A stretch of DNA of 64,000 nt from Planctobacterium marinum (GTDB taxonomy: Bacteria > Pseudomonadota > Gammaproteobacteria > Enterobacterales > Alteromonadaceae), in contig NZ_JAJEWQ010000001.1 of assembly GCF_020687805.1 (NCBI RefSeq), positions 186,001 to 250,000 of the forward strand, given 5' to 3'. Below, one piece after another: positions 19,111 through 28,864 of this stretch. The number at the start of each line of letters is the position of its first letter. Within the stretch, counting starts at the first letter, position 1. The notes beneath the pieces are model-generated. The model worked only from the letters and a program-made list of their open reading frames with translations, ran no database searches and was not told the DNA's origin. Position numbers and translations under genes: made by a program.

Positions 19111-19226
19111 CTCAAGTACCCATGCTAAAAACATCATTTTAAAACCATCAATTTGAATATGAGCCTGTCCTGTCTATTGTGTCCTGCCAATTTTTACTGT
19201 CTTGGAAATCTATCGAGGTTTAATAA

Positions 19227-19325
19227 TTAGCACGGACACCCATTCTAAATTCGACATTTCAAACCACAAAACTAAAACGCAAATACCAGGACTACTTTGC
19301 TATTTTGTGATGGCTGTCCCGCTAA
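19227..19325. repeat. Pair of inverted REP-like units
   Basis: TTAGCACGGACACCCAT (19227-19243) faces ATGGCTGTCCCGCTAA (19310-19325). The reverse complement of the second, TTAGCGGGACAGCCAT, matches the first with one gap and two substitutions. The 66-base spacer is AT-rich and holds no gene. The same cores occur at 33801-33852 and in the reconstructed IS target. Confidence 0.6.
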
Positions 19326-19340
19326 TATCTTGAATTTTAA

Positions 19341-21041
19341 TCAATCCCTTAGCTTAGCCAGGATAAATTCAATGGCGGTGTCGTTGTTAAATGAGTCGTG
19401 ATTGCTGGCAACGATGATCTCTTCGTTGGCTTGTTGATTCAGGGTGGCACTGGTCCATGATACAACACCGTCCGAAATTGTCAGACAGGTATGGCCTGCG
19501 CAATGTAATTCTTTGTCTAAACCTACTATCGACCAGGTACGTTCTGGTAGCGGGAAACTATTTAATTTGTTCATCAGTGGATGGTCGGGGCGCAGCACTT
19601 CAATACTGTTTGGGCCATGAGTAGCCAGAAATGGACGCATTGGTGGGGTGATGGTCTCAATTCCAAACTTTTTTACCACATCAGCAAACATGTTGGTGAA
19701 ATTACTGGGAAGATTAATTAATCCTGCGCCCAGTCTGCCTATCCAGGAGCTGGCCATTTCACTGCCGCGATGAGGCGTATCCAGGAAAAACAAATTGTTC
19801 AGCCGGGCAGGCGGGCTAAAAATAAAGATATCCTGCATTTGCGGATTGCTTTCTAAGACACTGGTCATGTCTTGCGGTGACTTTGAGAATGCGGTATCCC
19901 ACAGTTGTTGCCCGGTATCAACGGCAAAGGTCTTGGCAATGATGCCGCCCATACTGTGGCCAATGATACTCAGACTTTGACCCGCATAATCCGATTGGTG
20001 AAATCTCCCCATCATGGTTTTTAATCGTTTTCTCAGTCGCATGGCGTTGTAAAAAGGAGGCGGGCCGGATGGATAAAAGGCATGCCAAATCTGATATCGC
20101 TTGTTCAATGCTTCATCATTCATGATAGCCATGGTGAGTTTGCGCCAAATCAGCGGGCTGGAATTTAAACCGTGGATCATCAACAATGGCGTTTTATGCG
20201 GGGAAAATTCCTGAATAGCAAATATGCCAAAACGATGCTCAGCCCGTTCAGCGGTTAGCAAGCCAATAAAGGAAGATTTATCAATATCAGCTTTGTTGAT
20301 AAGGGTGAGAAATGCCGCAGCCGGTGCATAGGCTAATTGAGATTGATAAAGAGTGTTGCGGTTGTGAAAATTCATCCGCTTGCCTTTAATATGAATGAGT
20401 AGCTCCTGGTCTGAAATACTTACCTCATGGACAAAAAAGGTGATTGGGCGATATATACCTTCCAGCGGATATTCATGGTCATCTATCTGATAGGAATTCG
20501 CTCGATAAGCAACGGCGGTAATACCAATTCCTGAAAACACTTCAGGCCGTAAATGAGCTTCTGTGTTTTGCATGTTGGCTGTGAGGTAAATCTCCTCAAA
20601 AACCTGACCAAGCCGATCAGGTTCTGTTTGCACTTGTATATGTGGTGCGGTGAAACTGATTAAATCTGATTGTGATGTCAGGATTTGCAGCAGCGCTGCG
20701 TTATAGTGCGGTATTATTTTAGCTTCTGATTCTGTATAGCGTGTTTCGGCATTGTGCTTAAGCCATTGATGACAACTAACTAAAGTCATTTGAATCGGCG
20801 TATTCTTTTTCGGTGCAGTGCACATGCTGAATAACTGTGTCTGTGATTGTGTCTGGGATTGTACGGAGACTTGATGCAGTTGTTTTATTTGCGAGTCGGA
20901 AAGCGAGGGGATTGCGACAATCTTATCTGTTTGCCTGTGCCAATCAATAAAGCGATTGCTACTACAGCCAGCCAGTAATAGCTGCAACAGGCAAAGTAGC
21001 GTGATGAAACTGGTGTTGTTCTGATGTGTAGAGGTGATCAA
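19341..21041 (-). CDS. Alpha/beta-hydrolase lipoprotein (lipase-like)
   Basis: 566 residues. The N-terminus is a lipoprotein signal with lipobox LLLAGC (lipidated Cys26). The C-terminal half is an alpha/beta hydrolase: LLMIHGLNSSPLIWRKL (oxyanion strand) and the nucleophile elbow SIIGHSMGG, with LFFLDTPHRGSEMASSWIG as in lipase class relatives. The N-terminal 250 residues are unassigned. It is probably anchored facing the periplasm or outside and hydrolyses lipids or esters. The start is TTG at 21041, the only start codon before an upstream in-frame stop. It abuts a strong hairpin and has no good Shine-Dalgarno. Confidence 0.82.
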   Translation of the reverse strand: MITSTHQNNTSFITLLCLLQLLLAGCSSNRFIDWHRQTDKIVAIPSLSDSQIKQLHQVSVQSQTQSQTQLFSMCTAPKKNTPIQMTLVSCHQWLKHNAETRYTESEAKIIPHYNAALLQILTSQSDLISFTAPHIQVQTEPDRLGQVFEEIYLTANMQNTEAHLRPEVFSGIGITAVAYRANSYQIDDHEYPLEGIYRPITFFVHEVSISDQELLIHIKGKRMNFHNRNTLYQSQLAYAPAAAFLTLINKADIDKSSFIGLLTAERAEHRFGIFAIQEFSPHKTPLLMIHGLNSSPLIWRKLTMAIMNDEALNKRYQIWHAFYPSGPPPFYNAMRLRKRLKTMMGRFHQSDYAGQSLSIIGHSMGGIIAKTFAVDTGQQLWDTAFSKSPQDMTSVLESNPQMQDIFIFSPPARLNNLFFLDTPHRGSEMASSWIGRLGAGLINLPSNFTNMFADVVKKFGIETITPPMRPFLATHGPNSIEVLRPDHPLMNKLNSFPLPERTWSIVGLDKELHCAGHTCLTISDGVVSWTSATLNQQANEEIIVASNHDSFNNDTAIEFILAKLRD

Positions 21042-21042
21042 T

Positions 21043-21072
21043 TCAGGGCATCTATATATTCAGATGCCCTGA
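21043..21072. terminator. Perfect hairpin between rimO and the lipase-like gene
   Basis: TCAGGGCATCT (21043-21053) and AGATGCCCTGA (21062-21072) form an 11-bp perfect stem. It lies just past the rimO stop and directly before the TTG start of the next gene. Without a T tract it may be an RNA-processing or translation-attenuating hairpin rather than a terminator. Confidence 0.45.
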
Positions 21073-21084
21073 GTGTAGTGCAAG

Positions 21085-22503
21085 TTAGTCTTCTACGCGA
21101 CTGCCCCACAAGTCGTATTCGTCGGCGTGTTCAATTAACACGTCGACAAAATCGCCCGGTTGCACCTGAGTATCGCCATTGAGATAGACCACACCGTCTA
21201 TTTCCGGTGCATCGGCATAGGTTCGGCCAATTGCGCCTTCTTCGTCTACCTCGTCAATCAACACCTGCATAATCAAACCAACGCGCTGTTGCAATCTGTC
21301 GGCACTGATTTTTTGCTGTTTTAGCATGAAGCGCTCGTAACGATCTTGTTTTGTGGCTTCATCGATTTGATCCGGTAAATCGTTGGCAGTGGCGCCTTCT
21401 ACTTCTGAATATTTAAAACAGCCAACCCGATCTAATTGCGCTTCATCCAGAAAATCCAGCAGCTCCTGGAATTCCTCTTCGGTTTCGCCAGGGAAACCCA
21501 CAATGAAAGTGGAACGGATCACCAGTTCAGGACAGATCTCACGCCATTTTTTGATGCGCTCTAAGGTGCGCTCAGCCGCGGCAGGGCGTTTCATCAGTTT
21601 CAAAATTCGTTTGTTGGCATGCTGGAAGGGAATATCCAGATACGGCAGGATCTTGCCTTGTGCCATTAAAGGAATCACTTTATCCACTGAAGGATAGGGG
21701 TAAACATAGTGCAATCGCACCCATATGCCCATGTGACCCAGTTGCTCAGCTAATTCTGTCATGCCGGTTTTTACCGGCATTCCGTCCCAGAATCCGGTTT
21801 TGTTTTTAACATCTACACCGTAGGCACTGGTATCCTGAGAAATCACCAGTAGTTCTTTTACGCCAGCGTTGCTCAGTCTCTCGGCTTCACTCAGTACTTC
21901 ACCAACAGGACGACTCACCAAGTCACCACGCATGGACGGGATGATGCAGAAAGTACATCTGTGATTACAGCCCTCAGAAATTTTCAGGTAAGCGTAATGG
22001 CGCGGCGTTAGTTTAACACCTTGTTCAGGAATTAAATCGCTGAATGGGTTGTGAACTGGCTTGGGCAAGTTGTCGTGTACTTGCTCAACCACAGTTTCAT
22101 AGGCATGAGGGCCTGTTATTGCCAATACATTGGGGTGAACTTCGCGAATTTCGTCTTCTTTTACACCGAGACAGCCGGTAACAATCACTTTACCGTTTTC
22201 CGCGAGGGCTTCACCAATGGTGTCCAATGATTCCTGAACTGCTGAATCAATAAAACCGCAGGTATTGACGATAACCAAATCGGCATCGTTGTATGTCGGC
22301 ACCACATCATAGCCTTCGGTGCGAAGCTGGGTCAGAATACGTTCTGAATCCACCAGGTTTTTAGGGCAACCCAGACTCACAAAACCAATTCTCGCGTTGC
22401 CACTGTCAGCAGTCGCCAGATTTTCCTGAGACTGTTGCTCGATAACCTTTTTAGGGGTATCCATTGTGGTGGTTTGCGAGGGATCAAATTGTTTTACGGT
22501 CAT
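21085..22503 (-). CDS. rimO: Ribosomal protein S12 methylthiotransferase RimO
   Basis: 472 residues, with a roughly 38-residue N-terminal extension before the UPF0004 domain. Cluster-binding cysteines are in [10 protein letters not shown] (Cys46), NTCGF and TGCLG. The radical-SAM motif CNHRCTFC is at about 180-187. A C-terminal TRAM domain ends the protein. RimO adds a methylthio group to Asp89 of ribosomal protein S12. The [20 protein letters not shown] context separates it from MiaB. Start ATG at 22503 follows an AAAGG site. Confidence 0.96.
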   Translation of the reverse strand: MTVKQFDPSQTTTMDTPKKVIEQQSQENLATADSGNARIGFVSLGCPKNLVDSERILTQLRTEGYDVVPTYNDADLVIVNTCGFIDSAVQESLDTIGEALAENGKVIVTGCLGVKEDEIREVHPNVLAITGPHAYETVVEQVHDNLPKPVHNPFSDLIPEQGVKLTPRHYAYLKISEGCNHRCTFCIIPSMRGDLVSRPVGEVLSEAERLSNAGVKELLVISQDTSAYGVDVKNKTGFWDGMPVKTGMTELAEQLGHMGIWVRLHYVYPYPSVDKVIPLMAQGKILPYLDIPFQHANKRILKLMKRPAAAERTLERIKKWREICPELVIRSTFIVGFPGETEEEFQELLDFLDEAQLDRVGCFKYSEVEGATANDLPDQIDEATKQDRYERFMLKQQKISADRLQQRVGLIMQVLIDEVDEEGAIGRTYADAPEIDGVVYLNGDTQVQPGDFVDVLIEHADEYDLWGSRVED

Positions 22504-22610
22504 ACAGGGCCTTTAGTCTTGGTGGTAATGCGTAGTTTAGTTAAAAAGCGCGCGATTATACAGGAAGATGTGTAACGGGGTACAGTCAAAGTCGCTGACG
22601 GTCGTGAGTA

Positions 22611-22639
22611 AAACAAAAAAAAGCGGCCCGAAAGCCGCT
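22611..22639 (-). terminator. Rho-independent terminator of the exported-protein gene
   Basis: On the minus strand AGCGGC-TTTCGG-GCCGCT is followed by a run of eight T residues, 20 bases after the stop of the gene at 22661-23680. Confidence 0.85.
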
Positions 22640-22660
22640 AAAGCACAGTGGTAAGTTGGT

Positions 22661-23680
22661 TTATAAGGTAACGCGCACTATCATGGCCTTACCAGACGCA
22701 GAACGGCCATTGATCAGGTACTTATTGTTGCCAAGGTCAGTAACACTGTATACATCTTCCAACAGAGACGCTTTGTCGTAAGTGATGTTATCGAATTGTG
22801 GTAACTCACTATTGCTGGCTTTGTCAGACGAGTCTCTTTGCAATTGTGTGTCGCTAATTGATTGAACCGCGATAGAACCGGTTTTAGAACTGCCGCTGGT
22901 GAGGCGACTGGCGTTTTGGTTGTTACACTTTCCCCGATTAACCGCACAGCTTTCAGTGATCTGCCACATCATACCGAACTTATCAGATGACTTGATTTTT
23001 ACGCCACTGTTAAAAGTCACCGTTTCGTCCAGTTTGGCATAGCCAACAATTAAACGACCATCCGCGCTCACGGCGGAAGCACGATAACGCCATTGCCCAC
23101 CGTCACCGCTCACACTCATAGTACGGTTCCCGGCCTTGTAAGGGGGTAATTGTCCGTTTCCCGTATCAATGTCGTACTTTACCGGGTTGAATTTGCCATT
23201 AACCATTTCAAAGACATGGATGGATGACAGGTCATCTCCCCAGGTCCAGCCATTGGCAATCAAAAGATCGGCCTGAACACCATTGTGATCGTATTTTGCC
23301 AACATAGTGCTGTCATAAATACTGGCCCTGTGCATCTGAAATTGTCTCCATGGGCTGTCTTCATCGATAGAATGCAGTGGCGTGAAGCGATTCTCAAACT
23401 GACAGGTACCGTTTAACGCAAAATCAGTGAGATCCAAGGTGGTGGTAATAGTGCCATGACGGGTATGCTCTATGCCGTTTTCTGCAATCAGCGTAAACGC
23501 CTCATCTGTTGATGAGCTGGCAAAAATTTTAGCAATACCAGTGACTCTGCCACCATTGACATAAACGGCGTTGATTGCGCCTGAATAATCCATCGCACAG
23601 GTTTCGATTGTCGCAGCCCGGGCCTGTCCAGTAAGAGTTATACTAAATAATGCTATCAGAGCGGCAAAAGATGTTTTCAT
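22661..23680 (-). CDS. Exported protein of unknown function
   Basis: 339 residues with a signal peptide (MKTSFAALIALFSITLTGQA, cleavage after ARA at about 23). The body repeats short segments such as SGAINAVYVNGGRVTGIAKI and ASAVSADGRLIVGYAKLDET, which recall beta-propeller-like HAF or DUF3466 proteins. The match is only stylistic. There are few cysteines, and no catalytic motif is seen. It has its own terminator and faces a VOC gene across 305 bases. Probable periplasmic or secreted location. Confidence 0.7.
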   Translation of the reverse strand: MKTSFAALIALFSITLTGQARAATIETCAMDYSGAINAVYVNGGRVTGIAKIFASSSTDEAFTLIAENGIEHTRHGTITTTLDLTDFALNGTCQFENRFTPLHSIDEDSPWRQFQMHRASIYDSTMLAKYDHNGVQADLLIANGWTWGDDLSSIHVFEMVNGKFNPVKYDIDTGNGQLPPYKAGNRTMSVSGDGGQWRYRASAVSADGRLIVGYAKLDETVTFNSGVKIKSSDKFGMMWQITESCAVNRGKCNNQNASRLTSGSSKTGSIAVQSISDTQLQRDSSDKASNSELPQFDNITYDKASLLEDVYSVTDLGNNKYLINGRSASGKAMIVRVTL

Positions 23681-23985
23681 TGTGTTTTCCTTTTTTACTG
23701 CTTATCCGTTTCAGCGGTAATGTGCTGTGTTGGACCTGTAATGTGGGCAAATTTAAAGGGTTTCTCAAAAGTGGTAAACGCGTGTTTTCGCGAATTAGAC
23801 TAAAGTCGTAATCCGGTAATACTTTAGTCGTAGACAAAAGGAGGCATTACTGTGTTGCCTGTTTTGAGTATCACCTCAACGAAGGCTGTAGCTTATGGGG
23901 GGCAGGCTGGCTACGCTTTTTTAGTCAACTACACTAATTTCACTTACCCGCTATACTTGATGATTCAATACAAGGGGAGTGGTTT
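23681..23985. promoter_or_regulatory. Divergent intergenic region with an inverted-plus-direct repeat
   Basis: GACTAAAG (23798-23805) and CTTTAGTC (23822-23829) form perfect 8-bp arms over 16 bases. The related direct copies AAAGTCGTA and TTTAGTCGTA overlap them. Two-fold plus direct symmetry suggests binding by a dimeric response regulator or similar protein. It lies 118 bases from the exported-protein start and 157 from the VOC start. No gene is seen here. Confidence 0.4.
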
Positions 23986-24357
23986 ATGAAACTAGGCGCA
24001 TTTTCTGTCAGTCTGGCAGTTAAGGACATTAATAAATCGAAAGCCTTCTATGAGGCATTAGGGTTTGAAGAGTTCGCGGGTAATATCGAACACGGTTACA
24101 TGATCCTGAAAAATGACTCCAGTACTATCGGATTGTTTCAGGGTATGTTTGAAAAAAATATGCTGACTTATAACCCAGGCTGGGCACAAGATTGCAGTAC
24201 GTTGGATAACTATCAGGATGTCAGGGAGATTCAGCAGGCGCTGCGTGAAAAGGGACTGGAACTGTTAGACACCGTTGATGAGGACTCAAAAGGGCCGGGT
24301 AGTATCATGCTCGTCGATCCGGATGGTAATCCGGTATTGATTGATCAACACATCTAA
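23986..24357 (+). CDS. VOC (glyoxalase/bleomycin-resistance fold) protein
   Basis: 123 residues, one VOC module with two beta-alpha-beta-beta-beta halves: FSVSLAVKDINKSKAFYEAL at the start and GPGSIMLVDPDGNPVLIDQH at the end. The family uses paired motifs to bind a metal and acts as dioxygenases, glyoxalases or resistance proteins; the substrate cannot be predicted. A GGGGAG site precedes the ATG. It seems to be a single-gene unit. Confidence 0.85.
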   Translation: MKLGAFSVSLAVKDINKSKAFYEALGFEEFAGNIEHGYMILKNDSSTIGLFQGMFEKNMLTYNPGWAQDCSTLDNYQDVREIQQALREKGLELLDTVDEDSKGPGSIMLVDPDGNPVLIDQHI

Positions 24358-24581
24358 TTCTGCATCAATAATGTCGCTTTGTAGTTAACTTGTAGACGAG
24401 TTATAACAAATTTGTAAAAACTAGGATGGATATCCTAAAAATAACGCAGGCATGGGGCAAATTCTGATTGCCCCGATAAATTTCTCCCAAAAATCGCAAC
24501 ACGTTTTTAAGCGAACAAGACTACACTTACAGCCATCAAATAACGCTGGTTCTGCACGTTCTGAATTTGATAATCAGGTCG

Positions 24582-24596
24582 TGTGAGACACTCACA
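24582..24596. promoter_or_regulatory. Palindrome just upstream of the bkd operon
   Basis: TGTGAG-ACA-CTCACA ends 13 bases before the bkdA1 start. Other hairpins, TAGGAT-GGAT-ATCCTA (24422-24437) and GGGGCAA...TTGCCCC (24454-24474), lie in the same 250-base leader. The half-site spacing (N5) does not fit CRP. An operator or leader structure is possible. Confidence 0.35.
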
Positions 24597-24609
24597 ATAA
24601 GGCGATAAT

Positions 24610-25797
24610 ATGAAAACCAGAAACCATCTTTCTCATGTTGGTATTGCACATGAAGTGAATATCATCAGCAACGGGCTGATTGATATTCCTATGCTGCAAA
24701 TCCTGTCTCAGGACGGTGTTGTCCATAAAGAAGCTGTTGAACCTGAACTTGATCAGGAAACTGCGTTAAAAATGTATACCACTATGCAGTTTACCCGCGT
24801 ATTAGACGAGCGCATGGTGGCGGCTCAGCGACAGGGACGCATTAGTTTTTACCTGGCTTCTACCGGCGAAGAAGGTGCAACGGTTGCCAGTGCGGCGGCT
24901 CTGGAGCCACAAGACATGATCATGTCGCAATATCGTGAACAAGGTTCTCTGGCATACCGTGGGTACAGCACAGAGCAATTCATGAATCAGATGTTCAGCA
25001 ATGAAAAAGAGCCGAATAAAGGGCGTCAGATGCCGATTCACTACGGTGCCAAAGAACTGAACTTCATGACTATCTCCTCGCCGCTGGGCACTCAAATTCC
25101 GCAGGCAGCAGGCTATGCTTATGGTCAGAAAATGGCCGGTGAACCCGCTGTAACCATTTGTTATTTTGGTGAAGGTGCCGCGTCGGAAGGTGACTTCCAC
25201 GCAGGTGTTAACATGGCTGCGGTACTGAATTGCCCGGTGATCTTCTTCTGCCGCAACAATGGCTATGCCATTTCCACTCCGGCAGAAGAGCAATTTGCCG
25301 GTGACGGTATTGCTTCTCGCGGTATCGGTTATGGGGTTAAAACCATCCGGGTTGATGGTAATGATGTATTAGGTGTTTATGCGGCAACGCAAAAAGCCCG
25401 TGAAATCGCCCTGGCTGAAAATTGCCCGGTACTTATCGAAGCCATGACCTACCGCTTAGCGGCTCACTCCACTTCTGATGATCCCACCGGTTATCGCTCC
25501 AAGGAAGAAGAAGCTAAGTGGCAGGAAAGAGATCCAATTGCCCGTATGGCTAAATGGCTGGTTTCCAAAGGCTGGTTGGATGAAGACGCTAACAAGAAAG
25601 AAGTGGAACAAATGCGTCAGGAAGTGCTGCAGGAGCTGAAGCGCGTTGAGCAGGTGCCAATTTGTAAAATCGATGAGTTAGTTACCGACGTATACGCCGA
25701 AGTGCCGCCAATACTGCAAAAACAACTCAGCGAATTAAAAGCTCATATTAAGAAGTATCCGGAAGCTTATCCTAAAACCGCAGGGAGAATTGACTAA
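24610..25797 (+). CDS. bkdA1: Branched-chain 2-oxoacid dehydrogenase E1 component, alpha subunit
   Basis: 395 residues. The thiamine-pyrophosphate motif is [20 protein letters not shown] followed by [16 protein letters not shown]. The phosphorylation-loop-like [15 protein letters not shown] supports a branched-chain rather than pyruvate E1. With BkdA2 it decarboxylates the 2-oxo acids of valine, leucine and isoleucine and transfers the acyl group to E2 lipoate. The stop overlaps the bkdA2 start (TAATG), so the subunits are translationally coupled. An AAGG site precedes the ATG. Confidence 0.95.
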   Translation: MKTRNHLSHVGIAHEVNIISNGLIDIPMLQILSQDGVVHKEAVEPELDQETALKMYTTMQFTRVLDERMVAAQRQGRISFYLASTGEEGATVASAAALEPQDMIMSQYREQGSLAYRGYSTEQFMNQMFSNEKEPNKGRQMPIHYGAKELNFMTISSPLGTQIPQAAGYAYGQKMAGEPAVTICYFGEGAASEGDFHAGVNMAAVLNCPVIFFCRNNGYAISTPAEEQFAGDGIASRGIGYGVKTIRVDGNDVLGVYAATQKAREIALAENCPVLIEAMTYRLAAHSTSDDPTGYRSKEEEAKWQERDPIARMAKWLVSKGWLDEDANKKEVEQMRQEVLQELKRVEQVPICKIDELVTDVYAEVPPILQKQLSELKAHIKKYPEAYPKTAGRID

Positions 25798-26774
25798 TGG
25801 CTAAAATGAATATTTTACAGGCGGTAAACAATGCCTTGCATATCGCCATGGAAGACAATGAAAAAGTCATGGTGTTTGGTGAGGATGTCGGCCATTTTGG
25901 TGGCGTATTCCGGGCTACCAGTAACCTGCAGGAAAAATTCGGACGCGACAGAGTATTTAACACGCCACTGGTAGAGCAGGGCATCATAGGTTTTGCTAAC
26001 GGTTTGGCCTCTCAGGGCTCTGTTCCCGTTGCTGAGATTCAGTTTGGCGATTACATCTTCCCGGCTTTCGATCAGATCGTTAATGAAACCGCTAAGTTCC
26101 GCTATCGTTCTGGTGGACAGTTTTCAGTAGGCAGCCTGACTATCCGTACACCTTATGGTGGTGGTATTGCAGGCGGTCATTATCACTCGCAATCTCCGGA
26201 AGCGTTTTTTGCTCACTGTCCAGGCATTAAAATTGTTATTCCTCGTAATCCCTACCAGGCCAAAGGTTTGTTGTTAGCCTCTATTCGCGACGACAACCCG
26301 GTATTGTTCATGGAGCCTAAGCGCCTATATCGCGCTTCTGTTGGCGAAGTGCCGGAAGAAGATTATCAGTTGCCATTAGGTAAAGCAGAAGTGGTTAAAG
26401 AAGGTTCTGATATCACCTTGCTGGCCTGGGGTGCACAGATGGAAATCATCGAAAAAGCCGCTGAAATGGCGGAAAAAGATGGCGTTTCCAGCGAAATTAT
26501 CGATTTGCGCAGTATTCAGCCCTGGGATGCTGATACTATTTGTCAGTCAGTAGAAAAAACCGGCAGATTGTTAATCAACCACGAAGCTCCGTTAACCGGT
26601 GGCTTTGCTGCTGAAGTGGCTGCGACAGTGCAGGAGCGTTGCTTCCTGAATCTGGAATCACCTATTGCGCGTGTCTGTGGTTTGGATACTCCGTATCCTT
26701 TGGCACATGAAAAAGAATATATGCCAGATCACCTGAAAACCTATGAAGCCATCATGCGTACTATGCACTTTTAA
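25797..26774 (+). CDS. bkdA2: Branched-chain 2-oxoacid dehydrogenase E1 component, beta subunit
   Basis: 325 residues of the transketolase-like beta subunit. [20 protein letters not shown] is followed by the [20 protein letters not shown] and [20 protein letters not shown] segments expected at the TPP and subunit interface. It forms the alpha2beta2 E1 with BkdA1. It is followed after 12 bases by the E2 gene, so all three are one operon. Confidence 0.96.
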   Translation: MAKMNILQAVNNALHIAMEDNEKVMVFGEDVGHFGGVFRATSNLQEKFGRDRVFNTPLVEQGIIGFANGLASQGSVPVAEIQFGDYIFPAFDQIVNETAKFRYRSGGQFSVGSLTIRTPYGGGIAGGHYHSQSPEAFFAHCPGIKIVIPRNPYQAKGLLLASIRDDNPVLFMEPKRLYRASVGEVPEEDYQLPLGKAEVVKEGSDITLLAWGAQMEIIEKAAEMAEKDGVSSEIIDLRSIQPWDADTICQSVEKTGRLLINHEAPLTGGFAAEVAATVQERCFLNLESPIARVCGLDTPYPLAHEKEYMPDHLKTYEAIMRTMHF

Positions 26775-26786
26775 TCGGGGAAGACT

Positions 26787-28361
26787 ATGACGACAGAATT
26801 TATTTTACCTGATATCGGCGAAGGCATTGTAGAGTGTGAGCTGCTTGAATGGCTCGTTAAAGAAGGCGACCGTATTGCTGAAGATCAGCCGGTGGCGGAA
26901 GTGATGACAGACAAAGCCGTAGTGCAGATCCCCGCTATGCACGATGGCGTAGTGGAAAAGCTGCATTATCAAAAAGGCGATATTGCCAAAGTTCACGAGC
27001 CTCTGTTTGCTATGACAGTAGACGGCGCGGCAAGTGAGGCAAGCGCACCTGCTGCACAAAGCCAACCAGAGCCAAAACAGGAAGTCGCATCTTCAGGTGC
27101 TGCAACCACAGGCGGTGCAGTGATTGACTTTATCCTGCCTGATATTGGCGAAGGTATTGTTGAATGTGAGCTGGTTGAATGGTTGGTAAGCGAAGGTGAT
27201 ATTGTTGCAGAAGATCAGCCTGTCGCTGATGTTATGACGGACAAAGCACTGGTGCAGATCCCGGCCAAAGATGCCGGTACTGTGGTTAAGTTGTATTACG
27301 CCAAAGGCGAAATCGCCAAGGTACATGAACCTCTGTATGCTATTCAGACTGAGGGCGCTTCATCTGGCGCTGCGCCTGTGGCAAAAGTGGAGACCAGTTC
27401 CTCTGCAAATGTTACTGCAACCGCGAATACTGCAACTGCGAGTAACAATGATGCCCCTGTCAGACAGGGTAAAGCCCTGGCCAGTCCGGCTGTACGTCGC
27501 CTGGCTCGTGAAGCGAACATTGATATCGCTAAGGTTCCTGGTTCTGGCAAAAAAGGCCGGGTCATGAAAGAAGATGTTAAAGCTTATCTTGAGGGAGGCG
27601 CTAATCAGGCTAAGGCTGCTGACACTACAGCAACTGCTGCTGCGCCGTCGTCTGGTGGCACACGGGTAGAGCCTATTCGCGGCGTTAAAGCCGCTATGGC
27701 CAAGCAAATGACGGATTCGGTATTTACCATTCCGCATTTCAGCGTCAGCGAAGAAATCGAAATGGATGCCTTGATTGCACTGAGACAGCAACTCAAACCA
27801 CAATTTGAGAAGCAGGATGTGAAGCTGACATTTATGCCCATCTTCATAAAAGCCTTGTCGATGGCCTTAAAACAGTTCCCCATCATCAATGCTCAGGTGA
27901 ATGATGCTTGCACTGAGGTCACCTATTTCGATGATCACAATATTGGCATGGCGGTAGACTCTAAAATTGGTTTGTTAGTGCCTAACATCAAGCAGGTACA
28001 AAATAAGTCATTGTTTGAAGTGGCACAGGACGTTAACCGCATTGTTGACCAGGCCAGAGCAGGGCGCTTGTCTCAGGAAGACCTGAAGGGCGGTACTATC
28101 AGTATTTCTAATATTGGCGTACTGGGTGGCACCACGGCAACGCCGGTAATTAATAAGCCGGAAGCCGCTATTGTTGCTCTGGGCAAAATGCAGCGTCTGC
28201 CTCGTTTTGATGAGAACGACAATGTAAAAGCAGTAAATATCATGACGGTAAGCTGGTCTGGTGATCACCGCATCATCGATGGCGCTACTATGGTTCGCTT
28301 CAATAACCTTTGGAAATCCTACCTGGAGAATCCCTATTTGTTGTTGGCCGAAATGAAGTAA
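26787..28361 (+). CDS. bkdB: Branched-chain 2-oxoacid dehydrogenase E2 component with two lipoyl domains
   Basis: 524 residues. Two nearly identical lipoyl domains carry the lipoylated lysines in MTDKA at Lys43 and Lys152. A Gly/Ala/Thr linker leads to a peripheral subunit-binding domain (ASPAVRRLAREANIDIAKVP, about 230-265). The catalytic acyltransferase domain ends with SWSGDHRIIDGATMVRF, whose His at about 494 is the active site. It transfers isobutyryl, isovaleryl or 2-methylbutyryl groups to CoA. No E3 gene follows, so dihydrolipoamide dehydrogenase is supplied from elsewhere. A terminator closes the operon. Confidence 0.95.
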   Translation: MTTEFILPDIGEGIVECELLEWLVKEGDRIAEDQPVAEVMTDKAVVQIPAMHDGVVEKLHYQKGDIAKVHEPLFAMTVDGAASEASAPAAQSQPEPKQEVASSGAATTGGAVIDFILPDIGEGIVECELVEWLVSEGDIVAEDQPVADVMTDKALVQIPAKDAGTVVKLYYAKGEIAKVHEPLYAIQTEGASSGAAPVAKVETSSSANVTATANTATASNNDAPVRQGKALASPAVRRLAREANIDIAKVPGSGKKGRVMKEDVKAYLEGGANQAKAADTTATAAAPSSGGTRVEPIRGVKAAMAKQMTDSVFTIPHFSVSEEIEMDALIALRQQLKPQFEKQDVKLTFMPIFIKALSMALKQFPIINAQVNDACTEVTYFDDHNIGMAVDSKIGLLVPNIKQVQNKSLFEVAQDVNRIVDQARAGRLSQEDLKGGTISISNIGVLGGTTATPVINKPEAAIVALGKMQRLPRFDENDNVKAVNIMTVSWSGDHRIIDGATMVRFNNLWKSYLENPYLLLAEMK

Positions 28362-28384
28362 TCACTTGATTAAAGTTTATGTTT

Positions 28385-28412
28385 AAATCCCCGCACTCGC
28401 GGGGATTTTTTT
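28385..28412 (+). terminator. Rho-independent terminator of the bkd operon
   Basis: AAATCCCCGC-ACTC-GCGGGGATTT followed by more T residues, 24 bases after the bkdB stop. Confidence 0.92.
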
Positions 28413-28864
28413 AATACCTTTTTGGTGGTTTTGCGTATCTGGCTTTTGTTGTCAGGCAATTTTGGTCATTGAAATCAAGTGTTTTGGCGCAGATTCAACC
28501 CAAGGGTTAACTATAAAAAAAGTAAACCAGGAAGTCCGTAATCGTATGAAAAGATCATTGAGAGCTTAAGGTGTTTAATTTGGGGAAAAGGTCACAACCA
28601 ATATTGAATCACCATAGTCTATCTAAGTTGTGGTTAACAACGTAGCGGATTTCGCAGAAGACGCAATTAAGGGGGGCAGGGCTAACTTTTTCAGCGTTCT
28701 ACTTAAAAAGAAATGCTCACCTTCATCTCGAGAAACACCAGACTATTCATTCCCTATACCCTTTCAGCAATACCACGCGAGCTAAGTAAATTAGCTTTAC
28801 GCTATCTATTGTTAATTCCAGCCACAAGCCTAAATACAGAGTTTCAATCTTTAAAAAGTGGCTC
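28413..28864. other. Intergenic region without a convincing gene
   Basis: 452 bases of AT-rich DNA between the bkd terminator and a small membrane-protein gene. Short open frames here (for example 28713-28916) have no ribosome binding site or protein-like composition. No strong repeat was found. Confidence 0.55.

Larger units (their letters stand above)
17683..19117 (-). mobile_element. IS110-family insertion sequence, IS1111 type
   Basis: About 1.43 kb. It is defined by subterminal inverted repeats ATGGTCACTCC (17686-17696) and GGAGTGGCCAT (19100-19110), which match at 10 of 11 positions. These surround one DEDD transposase gene with a short 5' leader (about 64 bases to the left repeat) and a long 3' non-coding region (about 310 bases). 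That layout, subterminal repeats with long DNA downstream of the gene, is characteristic of the IS1111 group. No target duplication is seen, as expected. Ends are set by assuming 7 and 3 bases outside the repeats, as reported for the group, and are uncertain by about 3 bases. Joining the flanks recreates GGACACCCATGCTAAA, a REP-like unit. Confidence 0.85.

Noticed and set aside
24582-24596. CRP site upstream of bkdA1
   Set aside because: TGTGA and TCACA are present, but the spacing is five bases rather than six.
23892-28685. GGGGGGCAGG followed by GCTA at two intergenic sites (near 23897 and 28673)
   Set aside because: Similarity does not extend beyond a short G-rich core; not called a repeat.
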